Assembly (NCBI RefSeq): GCF_000314735.2
Contig: NZ_KB375270.1
Location: 2,728,001-2,792,000, forward strand
Direction of reading: 5' to 3'
Source of the DNA: Afipia felis ATCC 53690
GTDB taxonomy: Bacteria; Pseudomonadota; Alphaproteobacteria; Rhizobiales; Xanthobacteraceae
DNA length: 64,000 nt
The notes beneath the pieces are model-generated. The model made no database searches, was not told the DNA's origin, and was given only the letters and a program-made list of their open reading frames with translations. Positions 29,515 to 41,365 of this stretch are shown here, piece after piece; position 1 is the first letter of the stretch; each line of letters begins with the position of its first letter. A program made the position numbers and the translations under genes.

Positions 29515-31140
29515 TCAAGCGGGAGCTATGTCGCGAGGTCGGTCGTTGGAGGAAGGAATTGCACCGCCCGAATGGCCAAGCGCGTACCGCTTTTCGCGAC
29601 GACGCTGAACGGAAGACGGAATCCGCAAAGCTTCCCGGTATTTCGCGACGGTGCGCCGGGCAATATCAACGCCTTCGGCGCGAAGACGTTCCACCAGCGT
29701 ATCGTCCGATAGAACGTCGTTCGGCTCCTCGGCGTCGATCAACTGCTTGATGCGATGGCGAACCGATTCGGCCGAATGCGCCTCGCCGCCGTCGGCGGAG
29801 GCGATCGAGGCGGTGAAGAAATATTTTAGTTCAAAGATGCCGCGATTCGTCGCCATGTATTTGTTCGCAGTGACGCGCGACACGGTCGATTCGTGCATCT
29901 GGATCGCGTCCGCCACCGCCTTGAGGTTGAGCGGACGCAAATGCGCCACGCCGCGCGTGAAGAAGCCATCCTGCTGGCGCACGATTTCGGTCGCGACTTT
30001 CAGGATCGTACGCGCGCGCTGGTCGAGCGCGCGGACGAGCCACGTCGCGTTCTGCAGGCAATCGGCAAAATAGGTTTTGTCCTCGTCCTTGCGCAGCGTC
30101 TTGGTGAGACTTGCATAATAGGACTGGTTGACGAGAACTTTCGGCAGCGTGTCGCTGTTGAGTTCCACCAGCCAGCCGCCATCCGGGCCCGGCCGCACAT
30201 AGACATCGGGCACGACGGTCTGCGTGCGCCCGGTCGCGAATTTCAATCCGGGCTTGGGGTCGAGACGGCGAATCTCGCCGATCATGTCGGCGATATCGTC
30301 GTCGTCGACACCGCAGATTTTTCGCAAACCCGCAATGTCGCGCTTGGCGAGCAGATCGAGATTCTCAACGAGCGCGCGCATCGCCGGATCGTAACGATCA
30401 CGCTCGCGCAACTGGATCGCGAGGCACTCGCTCAAATTTCGCGCGCAGATGCCCGGCGGATCGAAAGTCTGCAGCACCGCGAGCACGTCATCGACGGCGT
30501 CCTGCGTGGTGCCGAGCTTTTCGGCAGACTCGCCGAGATCGGGCGGCAAGTAGCCCGACTCATCGACGAGATCGATCAGGTACTGCCCGATCATGCGCTG
30601 CGAGGCATCCGTCAGCGCGACCGCGAGCTGTTCGGCGAGATGATCCTGCAGCGAGGTCTCGGCCGCGACGAAGGCCTCGAGATTGTAGTCCTCGTCGCTG
30701 GAAGCGCCGCCGCCCCATTCGGTGTAGGAGGTCGGCGCGGCATCCTGCGCCGCGCGGGTGGCCGTCTCCGAGGGTTCCTCGGTGAAGACGTTGTCCATGC
30801 TGGTGTCGAAGGTCTGCTCGATCTCGGCGCGGCTGCCGAGTTCGCGTGACACCCAGTCGTCCGACGGCTCGCCATTGCCGCGCAGGGTCTCGCCGCTCGC
30901 GCCGCCTTCCGCGCCATCATCGTTGCCTGAAAAATCGGCGTCGGCTGCCGGCCCTTCGCCGCGCACCGGCGCGTCGTCCTCGTTGCCGCGCTCCAGGAGC
31001 GGGTTCCGCTCCAGCTCACCCTCGACGAAAGCCACCAGATCGAGATTGGACAGTTGCAACAGCTTGATCGCCTGCATCAGCTGCGGCGTCATCACCAGCG
31101 CTTGCGATTGGCGAAATTCCAGGCGTTGCGTCAGCGCCAT
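29515..31140 (-). CDS. rpoN: RNA polymerase sigma-54 factor
   Basis: 541-residue sigma-54. Region I is the Gln/Leu-rich activator-interacting segment at the N-terminus (FRQSQALVMTPQLMQAIKLLQLSN). An acidic, variable region II follows (about 55-150), then the core-binding domain, the helix-turn-helix HESTVSRVTANKYM and the RpoN box ARRTVAKYREAL, which reads the -24 promoter element. The ATG at 31140 gives MALTQRLEFRQSQ. An upstream in-frame extension of 37 residues is not conserved. It directs nitrogen, C4-dicarboxylate and other activator-dependent genes. It lies 134 nt after lptB. Confidence 0.97.
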   Translation of the reverse strand: MALTQRLEFRQSQALVMTPQLMQAIKLLQLSNLDLVAFVEGELERNPLLERGNEDDAPVRGEGPAADADFSGNDDGAEGGASGETLRGNGEPSDDWVSRELGSRAEIEQTFDTSMDNVFTEEPSETATRAAQDAAPTSYTEWGGGASSDEDYNLEAFVAAETSLQDHLAEQLAVALTDASQRMIGQYLIDLVDESGYLPPDLGESAEKLGTTQDAVDDVLAVLQTFDPPGICARNLSECLAIQLRERDRYDPAMRALVENLDLLAKRDIAGLRKICGVDDDDIADMIGEIRRLDPKPGLKFATGRTQTVVPDVYVRPGPDGGWLVELNSDTLPKVLVNQSYYASLTKTLRKDEDKTYFADCLQNATWLVRALDQRARTILKVATEIVRQQDGFFTRGVAHLRPLNLKAVADAIQMHESTVSRVTANKYMATNRGIFELKYFFTASIASADGGEAHSAESVRHRIKQLIDAEEPNDVLSDDTLVERLRAEGVDIARRTVAKYREALRIPSSVQRRREKRYALGHSGGAIPSSNDRPRDIAPA

Positions 31141-31274
31141 AATGGCATCCAGCTCGAAGAATCGCCCCAATTGGTCCAATTCTTGCTTAGCTGTTTTAAA
31201 TGCTGCTGTACACGGCTTGACGGCGCGGAGTTTTCGCCCGCAACGGGCCACTACGCGCCCAAGAAGAGGTACCG

Positions 31275-32402
31275 CTAAAGGCGGAATTCCTCGCCGAGAT
31301 AAAGGCGTCGCACGTCGGGGTCGTTGACGATCTCCTCCGGCTGGCCTTCGGTCAGCACCTCGCCGGCATAGACGATATAGGCGCGGTCGGTGAGGCCGAG
31401 CGTTTCGCGCACATTATGGTCGGTGATGAGCACGCCGATGCCGCGATTGGTGAGATGGCGCACCAGTTGCTGGATGTCGCCAACGGCGATGGGGTCGATG
31501 CCCGCGAACGGCTCGTCGAGCAGCATGTAGTTCGGCTTGGTCGCCAGCGCGCGTGCGATCTCGACACGGCGGCGCTCGCCGCCCGACAGCGCGATCGACG
31601 GTGACTTGCGCAGCCGCACGATGTTGAATTCCTCGAGCAGCGAATCGAGTTCGTATTCGCGCTTGCGCCGGTCGGGCTCGGCGACCTCGAGCACGGCGCG
31701 GATGTTGTCTTCGACGGAAAGGCCGCGGAAGATCGAGGCTTCCTGCGGCAGGTAGCCGATGCCGAGCCGCGCGCGCTGGTACATCGGCAGGTTGGTGACG
31801 TCGTAGCCGTCAAGTTCGATACGACCCTTATCGGCCTTGATGAGGCCGGTGATCATGTAGAAGGCCGTGGTCTTGCCCGCACCGTTCGGACCGAGCAGAC
31901 CGACCGCTTCGCCACGACGTACATAGATGTTGATGCCGCGCACGACTTTGCGGGTGCCGAAACTTTTCTCGATACCGTGCACGGCGAGATAGCCCGCTCG
32001 CGGCTGCGAGCGTTGCGGCGTGGCTCTGTTCTGCGGCGCCTGCCGTTGTTCGGTTTGTCTTGGTGCTTGTCTTGGCGTCGCGCGGCGCTCGTCACGCTGC
32101 GGCTCGCCGCGCGGGATCGGCGGCGACGAACGCTCGAACGCGGTCACATCCTCTTCCGCCAGCATCAGTGGCGCATCGCCATAGGCGGCCCACTGTTCCT
32201 GAACTTCAGTCAGTTGAAACGTCTGTCGCGATGTCGGCTGAGGCTGTGCAGGCGTCGGAGCCGCCGACGATACGCCTTTGACGCTCTTGAACATGTCGCC
32301 CATGCGGGCGCTGAAGGAGGTGATGTCACCGCCGGCGCGGCCAAAGCCCTGCTTGCCCCGCGAAGGGGCACGACGGCGAAACATGCGCAGGAGATCCACC
32401 AT
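31275..32402 (-). CDS. lptB: LPS export ABC transporter ATP-binding protein LptB with long N-terminal extension
   Basis: 375-residue protein. Its last 240 residues are a canonical LptB ATPase: Walker A GPNGAGKTT, Q-loop YLPQEASIF, signature LSGGERRR, Walker B YMLLDEPFAGID and H-loop ITDHNVRE. It powers LPS extraction from the inner membrane with LptFG, whose genes are elsewhere. The first 135 residues are Pro, Gln and Arg rich, low complexity and absent from E. coli LptB. They include a basic start (MVDLLRMFRRRAPSR). The start is uncertain: 32402 is preferred, and 32384 is possible. The neighbours lptA and lptC support the role. Confidence 0.92.
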   Translation of the reverse strand: MVDLLRMFRRRAPSRGKQGFGRAGGDITSFSARMGDMFKSVKGVSSAAPTPAQPQPTSRQTFQLTEVQEQWAAYGDAPLMLAEEDVTAFERSSPPIPRGEPQRDERRATPRQAPRQTEQRQAPQNRATPQRSQPRAGYLAVHGIEKSFGTRKVVRGINIYVRRGEAVGLLGPNGAGKTTAFYMITGLIKADKGRIELDGYDVTNLPMYQRARLGIGYLPQEASIFRGLSVEDNIRAVLEVAEPDRRKREYELDSLLEEFNIVRLRKSPSIALSGGERRRVEIARALATKPNYMLLDEPFAGIDPIAVGDIQQLVRHLTNRGIGVLITDHNVRETLGLTDRAYIVYAGEVLTEGQPEEIVNDPDVRRLYLGEEFRL

Positions 32403-32537
32403 CCGCTTGATCGGCCTTTCAAAGCCTGGCTTGCCAGCTTGCGACCCCGCGGCGGGAACGGCGCGCTGGCACCCCGCCGGCACGCCCGCCTGTCAGAATC
32501 TGTCCCCGGCCCTTGATATAGGCTCGCGGGCCAAGGT

Positions 32538-33287
32538 TCAACCGCGCGCTCCCGCGCTGCTTTGCAAGTGGTTGAGTTTCATCGGTTTTCCGGGAGATCG
32601 CGAAGGTTGTGAGCCCTCCGTCTTGGGACCAGAGCCGGGCACAAGACTGAGCCCGCCGCCGTTCTTGTTCGGCGCAGTCGAGTTGAACAGGCCGGAGACG
32701 CCGCGACCGCCGCTCGATTCGACGCGCGAGACGCCGGTCGTCATATCGACCACCAGCCGGTCGCCCTTCAGCACGTTCTTGTCCTTGGTCAGCACCACGC
32801 CGCCGGTCATGGTCACGGTGTTGGTCTTCATGTCGAAGATGCCGGTCTCGCCGGTCACGGTCTGGTCGTTCTGGGTGACGACGACGCCGCCGCGCGCTTC
32901 CAGCCGCCGCACGCTCGAATTGCCGCCGGGCCCCGGCTGCGCGGTCGTCATGCCGGGCTTCGTGCCCGCCTTGTCCTGATCGTAGAACACCACCAGCGTC
33001 TTCGAGCGCATCGTGGTGTCACCCTGAACCACCTTCACATTGCCGGAGAAGGTGGCGATCTTGTCCTTGTCGCGCACTTCGAGCGACAGCGCATCGATCT
33101 GAATCGGCTGGCCGCGATTCTTCGAAAAGCCCTGCACCGCGTTCGGCACGCCCGACACCGTGCTGGTCTGCGCCTGCGCAACGGAGACGCACAGCACAAC
33201 GGCAACGATCGCGGACAGGCCGAATGCCGCGCAACGCATCGCGCGCACTCCAAAGCCGCCTGCCAGATTGTGCCTCATTGCTTTCAT
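32538..33287 (-). CDS. lptA: LPS transport periplasmic protein LptA
   Basis: 249-residue periplasmic OstA-like protein that forms the beta-jellyroll bridge carrying LPS between membranes. Residues about 10-38 are a signal peptide (AFGLSAIVAVVLCVSVAQAQ). The LptA fold begins at PIQIDALSLEVRDKDKIATFSGNVKVVQGD and repeats as GGVVVTQ and GGVVLTKDKNVLKGD. The tail (about 205-249) is Gly, Ser and Pro rich. The start at 33287 lies 31 nt after lptC. Its ribosome site is weak and a second ATG is nine nt later. It overlaps no neighbour. Confidence 0.9.
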   Translation of the reverse strand: MKAMRHNLAGGFGVRAMRCAAFGLSAIVAVVLCVSVAQAQTSTVSGVPNAVQGFSKNRGQPIQIDALSLEVRDKDKIATFSGNVKVVQGDTTMRSKTLVVFYDQDKAGTKPGMTTAQPGPGGNSSVRRLEARGGVVVTQNDQTVTGETGIFDMKTNTVTMTGGVVLTKDKNVLKGDRLVVDMTTGVSRVESSGGRGVSGLFNSTAPNKNGGGLSLVPGSGPKTEGSQPSRSPGKPMKLNHLQSSAGARG

Positions 33288-33318
33288 CGTGAATCCATAT
33301 CCGATTTCGCGGGCCGCC

Positions 33319-34056
33319 TCACCGGGATTCCGGCGGCGCATTCGCAGGCGCGGCGCCGGTCCCCTCGGAGGCATCCGCATTAGTCTTGTCAGCAGGCGGA
33401 TCGAGCAGCATCGTCACGCCGCCGCCGAACACCGCTGACGCACCGTGATCGGTGATCCGCAAATTCTGCGAGTTCAGCGTGCCATTGGTGAGCTTCACCG
33501 CAACCGGCTGGTCCGAGCTGATGACGCCGGTCGCAAGATCGACGCGCGCCTGCGTAAGCTCCGCCTGATAGCCGCTCGTGGTTTTCAGCAAAATCTGGTT
33601 CATCAGATCGAGCTGCTGCGACTTGGTGTCGAAATGGCCGTTCTGCGCATCCACCCGCAGCGTCGACTTGTCCTCCATTTGCACCTGCGCGCGGATGTTG
33701 AGCATGTCCACTTTGGTCGGGTCGGTGACGTCCTGCGTCGCAGCCTTCGCCCAGACCTCATACGGCCTGCGGTCCGGCAGATAGCCCGCGAGATGCGGAG
33801 CATCCATCGTGATCTTGGTGCCGGACACCGATAATTTGCTCAGGTCGATCGGCAGCTTCTTGAGAAAGCGAAACGGATTGAACACCGACGCGCCGACGAT
33901 GACCGCAAGCGACAGGATCACGACCGCAGGCACGGCGCGGCGCAGCCACCGCACGCGGCGGCTGTGGCGTGCGGCGCGCAAGAAGCGGGGATCGTCTCCC
34001 TGATATGTCGGCGCCTGTGTGACCACCACGGTTCCCGAGTTTACGCCCTGTCGCAC
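33319..34056 (-). CDS. lptC: LPS export protein LptC
   Basis: 245-residue bitopic protein. One membrane helix (about 41-60, VPAVVILSLAVIVGASVF) anchors a periplasmic LptC domain (about 70-215) that receives LPS from LptBFG and hands it to LptA. The repeats LSVSGTKITMDAPHLAGY, VDAQNGHFDTKSQQLDL and ITSDQ-like VISSDQPVAV are typical. The C-terminal 30 residues are disordered (TNADASEGTGAAPANAPPESR). The start is GTG at 34056. A GTG about 27 nt later would also give a plausible N-terminus. It heads the lptC-lptA-lptB run. Confidence 0.9.
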   Translation of the reverse strand: MRQGVNSGTVVVTQAPTYQGDDPRFLRAARHSRRVRWLRRAVPAVVILSLAVIVGASVFNPFRFLKKLPIDLSKLSVSGTKITMDAPHLAGYLPDRRPYEVWAKAATQDVTDPTKVDMLNIRAQVQMEDKSTLRVDAQNGHFDTKSQQLDLMNQILLKTTSGYQAELTQARVDLATGVISSDQPVAVKLTNGTLNSQNLRITDHGASAVFGGGVTMLLDPPADKTNADASEGTGAAPANAPPESR

Positions 34057-34129
34057 AATATAAGGGCCGCATCAGGGCCGCGCTGCACGGCGCAGCACCC
34101 CGCCCCCACGACTTTTGGACGGCGTACGC

Positions 34130-34744
34130 TTACGAATGCGCGAAAATGTCGTTTTCTTCCCAGCCCTGCAGATCGAGCTTTGCGCGCGTCGGCAGGAATT
34201 CGAAGCAGGCTTTTGCCAAAGCTGAGCGGTTCTCGCGCGCCAGCATGGCGTCGAGCTTCTCGCGCAGCGCATGCAGATGCAGCACGTCGGATGCCGCGTA
34301 ACTCAACTGCGCCTCCGACAGGGACGCCGCGCCCCAGTCGCTCGACTGCTGCTGCTTGGAAATTTCGACGCCGAGCATCTCGCGCACCAGATCCTTCAGG
34401 CCATGCCGGTCGGTATAGGTGCGTACCAGCTTCGAGGCGATCTTGGTGCAATAGACCGGCTGCGCCATCACGCCAAAAGCGTGATACAGCACGGCGATGT
34501 CGAAACGGGCGAAGTGAAACAGCTTGGTGATCGCAGGATCGCCGAGCAGCTTCTTCAGGTTCGGCGCATCCGTGTGGCCTGCCGGAATCTGCACGACATC
34601 GGCGCTGCCGTCGCCGTTCGAGAGCTGCACCACGCACAACCGGTCACGATGCGGATTGAGGCCGAGCGTTTCGGTGTCGATCGCAACGGAGTGAGTGTAG
34701 CGTGAAAGGTCTGGCAAATCGCCGCGATGCAGCCGGATGGTCAT
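34130..34744 (-). CDS. RNase D-like 3'-5' exonuclease (DEDDy, short form)
   Basis: 204-residue stand-alone DEDDy exonuclease domain. Asp23 and Glu25 are in AIDTETLGL, a third Asp is in FHFARFDIAVL, and the Tyr/Asp pair is in YAASDVLHLHALR. The HRDC domains of full-length RNase D are missing, as in many alphaproteobacterial short forms, which act on RNA or structured 3' ends. The ATG at 34744 gives MTIRLHRGDLPDL. A 28-residue longer reading is not conserved. It lies 73 nt upstream of lptC on the same strand. Confidence 0.88.
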   Translation of the reverse strand: MTIRLHRGDLPDLSRYTHSVAIDTETLGLNPHRDRLCVVQLSNGDGSADVVQIPAGHTDAPNLKKLLGDPAITKLFHFARFDIAVLYHAFGVMAQPVYCTKIASKLVRTYTDRHGLKDLVREMLGVEISKQQQSSDWGAASLSEAQLSYAASDVLHLHALREKLDAMLARENRSALAKACFEFLPTRAKLDLQGWEENDIFAHS

Positions 34745-35052
34745 GTTGTTTGTTCCGAATCGAATGGCGGGCAAGCTAACGCGCCAGCCCTGAAAAATCC
34801 TGAAGCTGAAAAATCCCAATTGGCGCAAGAAAGCAAATTTTAGCGTCCCTCGGGGGTAATTTTAAAATAATACATAAAAATCAATATTTTAATTCGCTTC
34901 TCGCCCACAATTTTCTTCGTGCCGCCCCGCACAATGTCAGTCTCTGGCCTTAATCTTTGTTTGTTCTGGAACCCGCCGCGCCGCTTTCCGGTTTGTTGCG
35001 CGGGATGAGTTGGCGATCACGCAACACGAGCAAAGAAGAGTGAGGGTGGCGA
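34745..35052. other. AT-rich divergent intergenic region (308 nt)
   Basis: No gene is visible. Positions about 34835-34910 are strikingly AT-rich for this genome, with runs such as AATTTTAAAATAATACATAAAAATC. The region separates the leftward exonuclease gene from the rightward glgP and presumably holds both promoters. Candidate -10 elements are too many to choose one. A GAGGG ribosome site (35042-35046) serves the glgP TTG start. Confidence 0.6.
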
Positions 35053-37518
<2,466 letters not shown>

Positions 37519-37539
37519 GGCGGACGAACCAAACGTAAA

Positions 37540-37560
37540 TGCCCGGCATAAAGCCGGGCA
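37540..37560. terminator. hairpin between convergent glgP and chemoreceptor
   Basis: 8-bp stem TGCCCGGC / GCCGGGCA with a 5-nt loop, 21 nt past the glgP stop. No T tract is present on either strand, so it is a probable but weak terminator. Confidence 0.5.
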
Positions 37561-37589
37561 TCACGAATTGCCGATAAAACGAATCCGCT

Positions 37590-39275
37590 TTAGGCGACCC
37601 TGACCGCGCTGATGAAGTTCACGACCTCGGACTTCAGGCGGCTGCTGTCCTGCGCCAGCGATTGAGCAGCGGAGAGAACCTGCGACGAAGCCGATCCGGT
37701 CTCGACCGCGCCGCGCTGGACCTCGGTGATGTTGGACGACACCTGCTGGGTGCCTTCGGCCGCGTGCTGAACATTACGAGCGATCTCCTGCGTCGCCGCG
37801 CCCTGCTGCTCGACGGCCGCCGCGATCGCCGACGAAATCTCGGACAGCCGTTCGATGGTGGTTCCGATTAGCCGGATCGCCCCGACCGACTCCTGCGTCG
37901 CAGCCTGGATGCCGGAGATTTGCTGATCGATCTCGCCGGTGGCCCGCGCCGTTTGCTCCGCCAGCGCCTTCACTTCGGAGGCAACCACGGCAAAGCCCCG
38001 GCCCGCGTCGCCCGCACGCGCCGCCTCGATGGTGGCGTTCAACGCAAGCAGATTGGTCTGGCCCGCGATCGTGTTGATGAGCTCGATCACATCGCCAATT
38101 CTGGCGGCGGCTTTGGAGAGTTCGCTGACATGCTCGTTCGTCCGATGCGCCTGCGTTACCGCTTCCTTTGCGATCTGCGCGGACTCCTGAACCTGCCGGC
38201 TGATTTCGGACACGGAGGACGACAATTCCTCGGTCGCCGAGGCGACCGACTGGACATTGGCCGATGCTTCCTCAGACGCCGAGGTGACGAACGTGGCGAG
38301 CTCGCGCGAGCGATCCGCCGTCTGGGTCAGGCTGTCGGCGGAAGACTCCAATCCGGACGACGCGTCAGAGACGGTTTCGACGATTTCGCCGATCGCCTGT
38401 TCGAATCGCGTCGTCAGTTCGTCGAGACGCTTGGCGCGCTCGATCTTGACCTGGGCATCGCTGGCCGCTTCTTCGTCCGCCGCCTTCTTTGCGATCAGGG
38501 CATCCTTGAAAATCTGCAACGCGTCGGCCATCGAGCCGATTTCTGTCTTTTCGCCGCGCCGCGGAATGTCGGCCGCCAGATCGCCGCGACCCAGCGCCTG
38601 CATCGGGCGTATGATCGAACTGATTGAAGAGGAAATATCTCGGATAAGCAGAAGCCCGGCAAGGCCGGCCATAAGAACAGCGATCAGGAGGACCGCGCAG
38701 ATGATCGAGAAGGTCCAGGCATAGCTGTCCGCGGCACTCTTCGTCTCTGCGTCGGCTCCGCGGTCATTGAGCTCGATGGCTTCCTTCAGATAGCCGTCCG
38801 ATTCGTCCGCGATCGGCCGGATCACCTTGACGAAAATCCTGTTGGTTTCCTGCGAGGAGCCCGCACCCTTGCGGGACAGATCCACGATGGCCTTGGTTTG
38901 CTCGACATATTTCGTCCAGCTCCGCGACCAGTTTTCGAATAGCTCACGCTCCTTCGGGGAAGAGATCAGCGCCATATAGGAATCGCGGGTATTAGCGATG
39001 AGGCCGAAGCTGGCTTTCATCTTCTTGTCGAGAATGACCCGGTCCTCGTCATTGTCGACCATTGCGTAAGCGCGAAGCTGCGCCCGATTAAGATTGATGG
39101 CCGACCGCAGTTCACCAAGATAGCGAACGCTCGGCAGCCAGGTTTTGGCAATCTGCTCCGTGTGTCCGTTCAAAACCTGGACGCTGTGGACCGCGAGGGC
39201 GCCAAGCCCTGCCATTGCCAAAAGCAGCAAAGCGATGATGGCGATCAGTTTCGATCGGATCGAGATTTTCGACAT
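37590..39275 (-). CDS. methyl-accepting chemotaxis protein (four-helix-bundle sensor)
   Basis: 561-residue chemoreceptor. TM1 is at about 9-30 and TM2 at about 187-212, enclosing a 4HB_MCP-type periplasmic sensor of about 155 residues. A HAMP domain follows (about 212-265), then the cytoplasmic signalling hairpin with its conserved tip ([20 protein letters not shown]). The extra [19 protein letters not shown] region resembles rhizobial receptors. It signals through CheW and CheA, which are not in the window. The ligand is unknown. GTCC-rich sequence precedes the ATG. Two palindromes lie about 105-140 nt upstream. Confidence 0.93.
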   Translation of the reverse strand: MSKISIRSKLIAIIALLLLAMAGLGALAVHSVQVLNGHTEQIAKTWLPSVRYLGELRSAINLNRAQLRAYAMVDNDEDRVILDKKMKASFGLIANTRDSYMALISSPKERELFENWSRSWTKYVEQTKAIVDLSRKGAGSSQETNRIFVKVIRPIADESDGYLKEAIELNDRGADAETKSAADSYAWTFSIICAVLLIAVLMAGLAGLLLIRDISSSISSIIRPMQALGRGDLAADIPRRGEKTEIGSMADALQIFKDALIAKKAADEEAASDAQVKIERAKRLDELTTRFEQAIGEIVETVSDASSGLESSADSLTQTADRSRELATFVTSASEEASANVQSVASATEELSSSVSEISRQVQESAQIAKEAVTQAHRTNEHVSELSKAAARIGDVIELINTIAGQTNLLALNATIEAARAGDAGRGFAVVASEVKALAEQTARATGEIDQQISGIQAATQESVGAIRLIGTTIERLSEISSAIAAAVEQQGAATQEIARNVQHAAEGTQQVSSNITEVQRGAVETGSASSQVLSAAQSLAQDSSRLKSEVVNFISAVRVA

Positions 39276-39380
39276 GGAGGACCTTTGAAATTCGAACGCT
39301 TGCCGAAGGGAGGAAAGGCAACGGTCGACAGGAGAGACAGGTCCTCTTCCTAGCCGATGAATTCTCCAAAAAAGGTTAAA

Positions 39381-39412
39381 TTAGGCACGCCTAATATAGG
39401 TGCACATGTGCA
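39381..39412. promoter_or_regulatory. paired palindromes upstream of the chemoreceptor
   Basis: TTAGGC-AC-GCCTAA (39381-39394) and TGCACATGTGCA (39401-39412) are perfect inverted repeats separated by 6 nt, with TATATT between them on the - strand. They suit dimeric repressor sites over a promoter. The regulator is unknown. Confidence 0.5.
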
Positions 39413-39496
39413 TTCGATCGCGGCATGCTATCGCGCCGCGACTACGATGCACCAGACAATGTCACGAGGTGTGAGACGCAGGCGAACCGACCGGCG

Positions 39497-39889
39497 TCAG
39501 CGCCAGAGTCCGTAGGACGCCCATTTCGTTTCGGGGATCGGGCCGCCGATCTTGTAACTGAACGACAGTACGCTGTAGTGATCCGGCGATCCCTTGCAGA
39601 CGAAGGAATACGAGTACCACTTGCCCTTGCTGCGGAACGCGCCGCCACTGCCCTTCACCGTATCGCCGACATGGCGCGGCGTGCTCAGCACGTCGCTCTT
39701 TGCGCGATCGGGATGATAGGGGCTGGGATCGCGATCGATCCGCTTCATGGCTTCGACATCGCAGACCTGCTCCAACCGCGTCGCGGGATCGAGCCGTTTC
39801 AGGCTGTTGTAAAATCGGGTGTCGACGGCATGGGCCGGTGCAGCCCAAAGCGCGGGCACAGCAACCAAAGCAAGAAGCGCGTATTTCAA
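39497..39889 (-). CDS. DUF930-domain secreted protein
   Basis: 130-residue protein with a signal peptide (about 1-21, LLALVAVPALWAAPAHA). The mature part has the DUF930 block LKRLDPATRLEQVCDVEAMKRI, followed by a small beta-rich region with a second cysteine (SFVCKGSPDHYSVLSFSYKIG). The two cysteines could form a disulfide in the periplasm. The function of the family is unknown. The start is uncertain: TTG at 39889 has AGGAG 4 nt upstream, while GTG at 39895 has none at proper spacing. It stands alone between a chemoreceptor and chrA. Confidence 0.75.
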   Translation of the reverse strand: MKYALLALVAVPALWAAPAHAVDTRFYNSLKRLDPATRLEQVCDVEAMKRIDRDPSPYHPDRAKSDVLSTPRHVGDTVKGSGGAFRSKGKWYSYSFVCKGSPDHYSVLSFSYKIGGPIPETKWASYGLWR

Positions 39890-40029
39890 AGCCACTCCTG
39901 GAAGATTCTCTTACAGAATGCGCTTGCCGAAACCGTGCCTGAGAAGGGCACCGGCTCGCCAACGAGCATTGAAGTTGCTCGCAAGTTCGAGCGTTGTGTA
40001 GCGGTTCGGCGGATTCTCCGCAACCCTGG

Positions 40030-41220
40030 TCAGTTCACCAATGGGAGAGCGAACTGACCCGCAAGCCCGCAGAGAATCACCACAAGCCACGGCGGCGCTT
40101 TCCACACGAACAGCAAGACGAAGGCGCCGAGCCCGAGTGCGTAGTCGTAACTATTGGTGATGCCCGCCGTCCAGACCGGATCGTAAAAGGCGGCAAGCAG
40201 CAATCCGACGACGGCCGCGTTCACGCCCGCCAGCACCGACTGCGCCGCCGGTTTTCTTCGCAGCGCATCCCAGAACGGCAGCGCGCCGATCACCAGCAGG
40301 AAGGACGGCAGGAAAATGCCCGCGAGGCATATTGCCGCGATCGTCCAGCCGCCGATCACCGCGCCCAGATACGCGGCAAATGTGAACAGTGGGCCGGGAA
40401 CGGCCTGCGTCGCGCCGTAGCCTGCGAGAAACGTGTCGCTGTTCACGAAGGCCGGAACGACTTCGGCTTTGAGCAACGGCAGTACGACATGGCCGCCGCC
40501 GAACACCAGCGATCCCACGCGGTAAAATGTGTCGAAGAGCCTCAGAGACATATTCTCGGTCATCGCCGCGCCGAGAGGCAGCGCCACCAGCAGACCGCCG
40601 AACACGATCAGCATGGAGATGCCCGTTGCCCGGCTGACCGGCAAAGGCAGAACGGACTGATCGGTAGGAAGCGTCCCTTTGATGCAGAACCAGCCGACAC
40701 ATCCCCCGAGCAGGATGCCTGCGATCTGCCCCCAGGCCGACGGCAGCACGAGCGCCACCGTCATCGCGGCCACCGCTAGCGCCGCGCGGATACGATCCGG
40801 CGTCAGCGCCCTCGCCATGCCGAGGATGGCCAAAGCCACGACCGCAACGGCGGCGACCTTCAGCCCATGCAGCCAGCCGCCGCTGAACCCACTGTCGAAT
40901 GCCGCGATGCCATAGGCAAAGAGAACCAGCGCGAGTGCCGATGGCAGGGTGAACGCGGTCCACGCAGCGAGCGCGCCGATATAGCCGCCGCGTATCAGGC
41001 CGATGGCGATACCGACCTGACTCGATGCGGGGCCTGGAAGAAACTGGCAAAGCGCCACCAGATCGGCGTAGCTGCCTTCGCTCAGCCACTTCCGTCGCTC
41101 GACGAACTCGCCCCGGAAATAGCCGAGATGCGCGACCGGACCGCCGAACGAGGTCAGCCCCAATTTCAGGAAGGCCGAAAAAACTTCGGCAGGATTGCCT
41201 CCGGCCGTCCGATTTCCCAT
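40030..41220 (-). CDS. chrA: chromate transporter ChrA (bidomain CHR family)
   Basis: 396-residue membrane protein with two homologous CHR domains. The first begins FLKLGLTSFGGPVAHLGYF and contains CQFLPGPASSQVG. The second has FGGGHVVLPLLKAEVV and ATQAVPGPLFTFAAYLG. The family exports chromate in some members, but many homologues have untested substrates. It has about ten predicted helices. GGGAAGCA precedes the ATG. It is a single-gene unit with no chrB-type regulator nearby. A terminator of the ridA operon lies just upstream. Confidence 0.92.
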   Translation of the reverse strand: MGNRTAGGNPAEVFSAFLKLGLTSFGGPVAHLGYFRGEFVERRKWLSEGSYADLVALCQFLPGPASSQVGIAIGLIRGGYIGALAAWTAFTLPSALALVLFAYGIAAFDSGFSGGWLHGLKVAAVAVVALAILGMARALTPDRIRAALAVAAMTVALVLPSAWGQIAGILLGGCVGWFCIKGTLPTDQSVLPLPVSRATGISMLIVFGGLLVALPLGAAMTENMSLRLFDTFYRVGSLVFGGGHVVLPLLKAEVVPAFVNSDTFLAGYGATQAVPGPLFTFAAYLGAVIGGWTIAAICLAGIFLPSFLLVIGALPFWDALRRKPAAQSVLAGVNAAVVGLLLAAFYDPVWTAGITNSYDYALGLGAFVLLFVWKAPPWLVVILCGLAGQFALPLVN

Positions 41221-41283
41221 TGCTTCCCGCCCGCGTCCAGCGCCTCACCTGCCGAATTGATATCAGGTTGCCGAAAGAAAAAT

Positions 41284-41317
41284 CAAAGCCCGTGCGCCAG
41301 ATGACGCACGGGCTTTG
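41284..41317 (-). terminator. rho-independent terminator of alr-dadA-ridA
   Basis: 13-bp stem CAAAGCCCGTGCG / CGCACGGGCTTTG with an 8-nt loop. On the - strand ATTTTTCTTTC follows, extending to about 41271. It begins 49 nt after the RidA-family stop. Confidence 0.92.
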
Positions 41318-41365
41318 AACCAGCCAGCCACTTCTTTTTAGGCTCGAAAGCCCTGAGCTTTGCGG

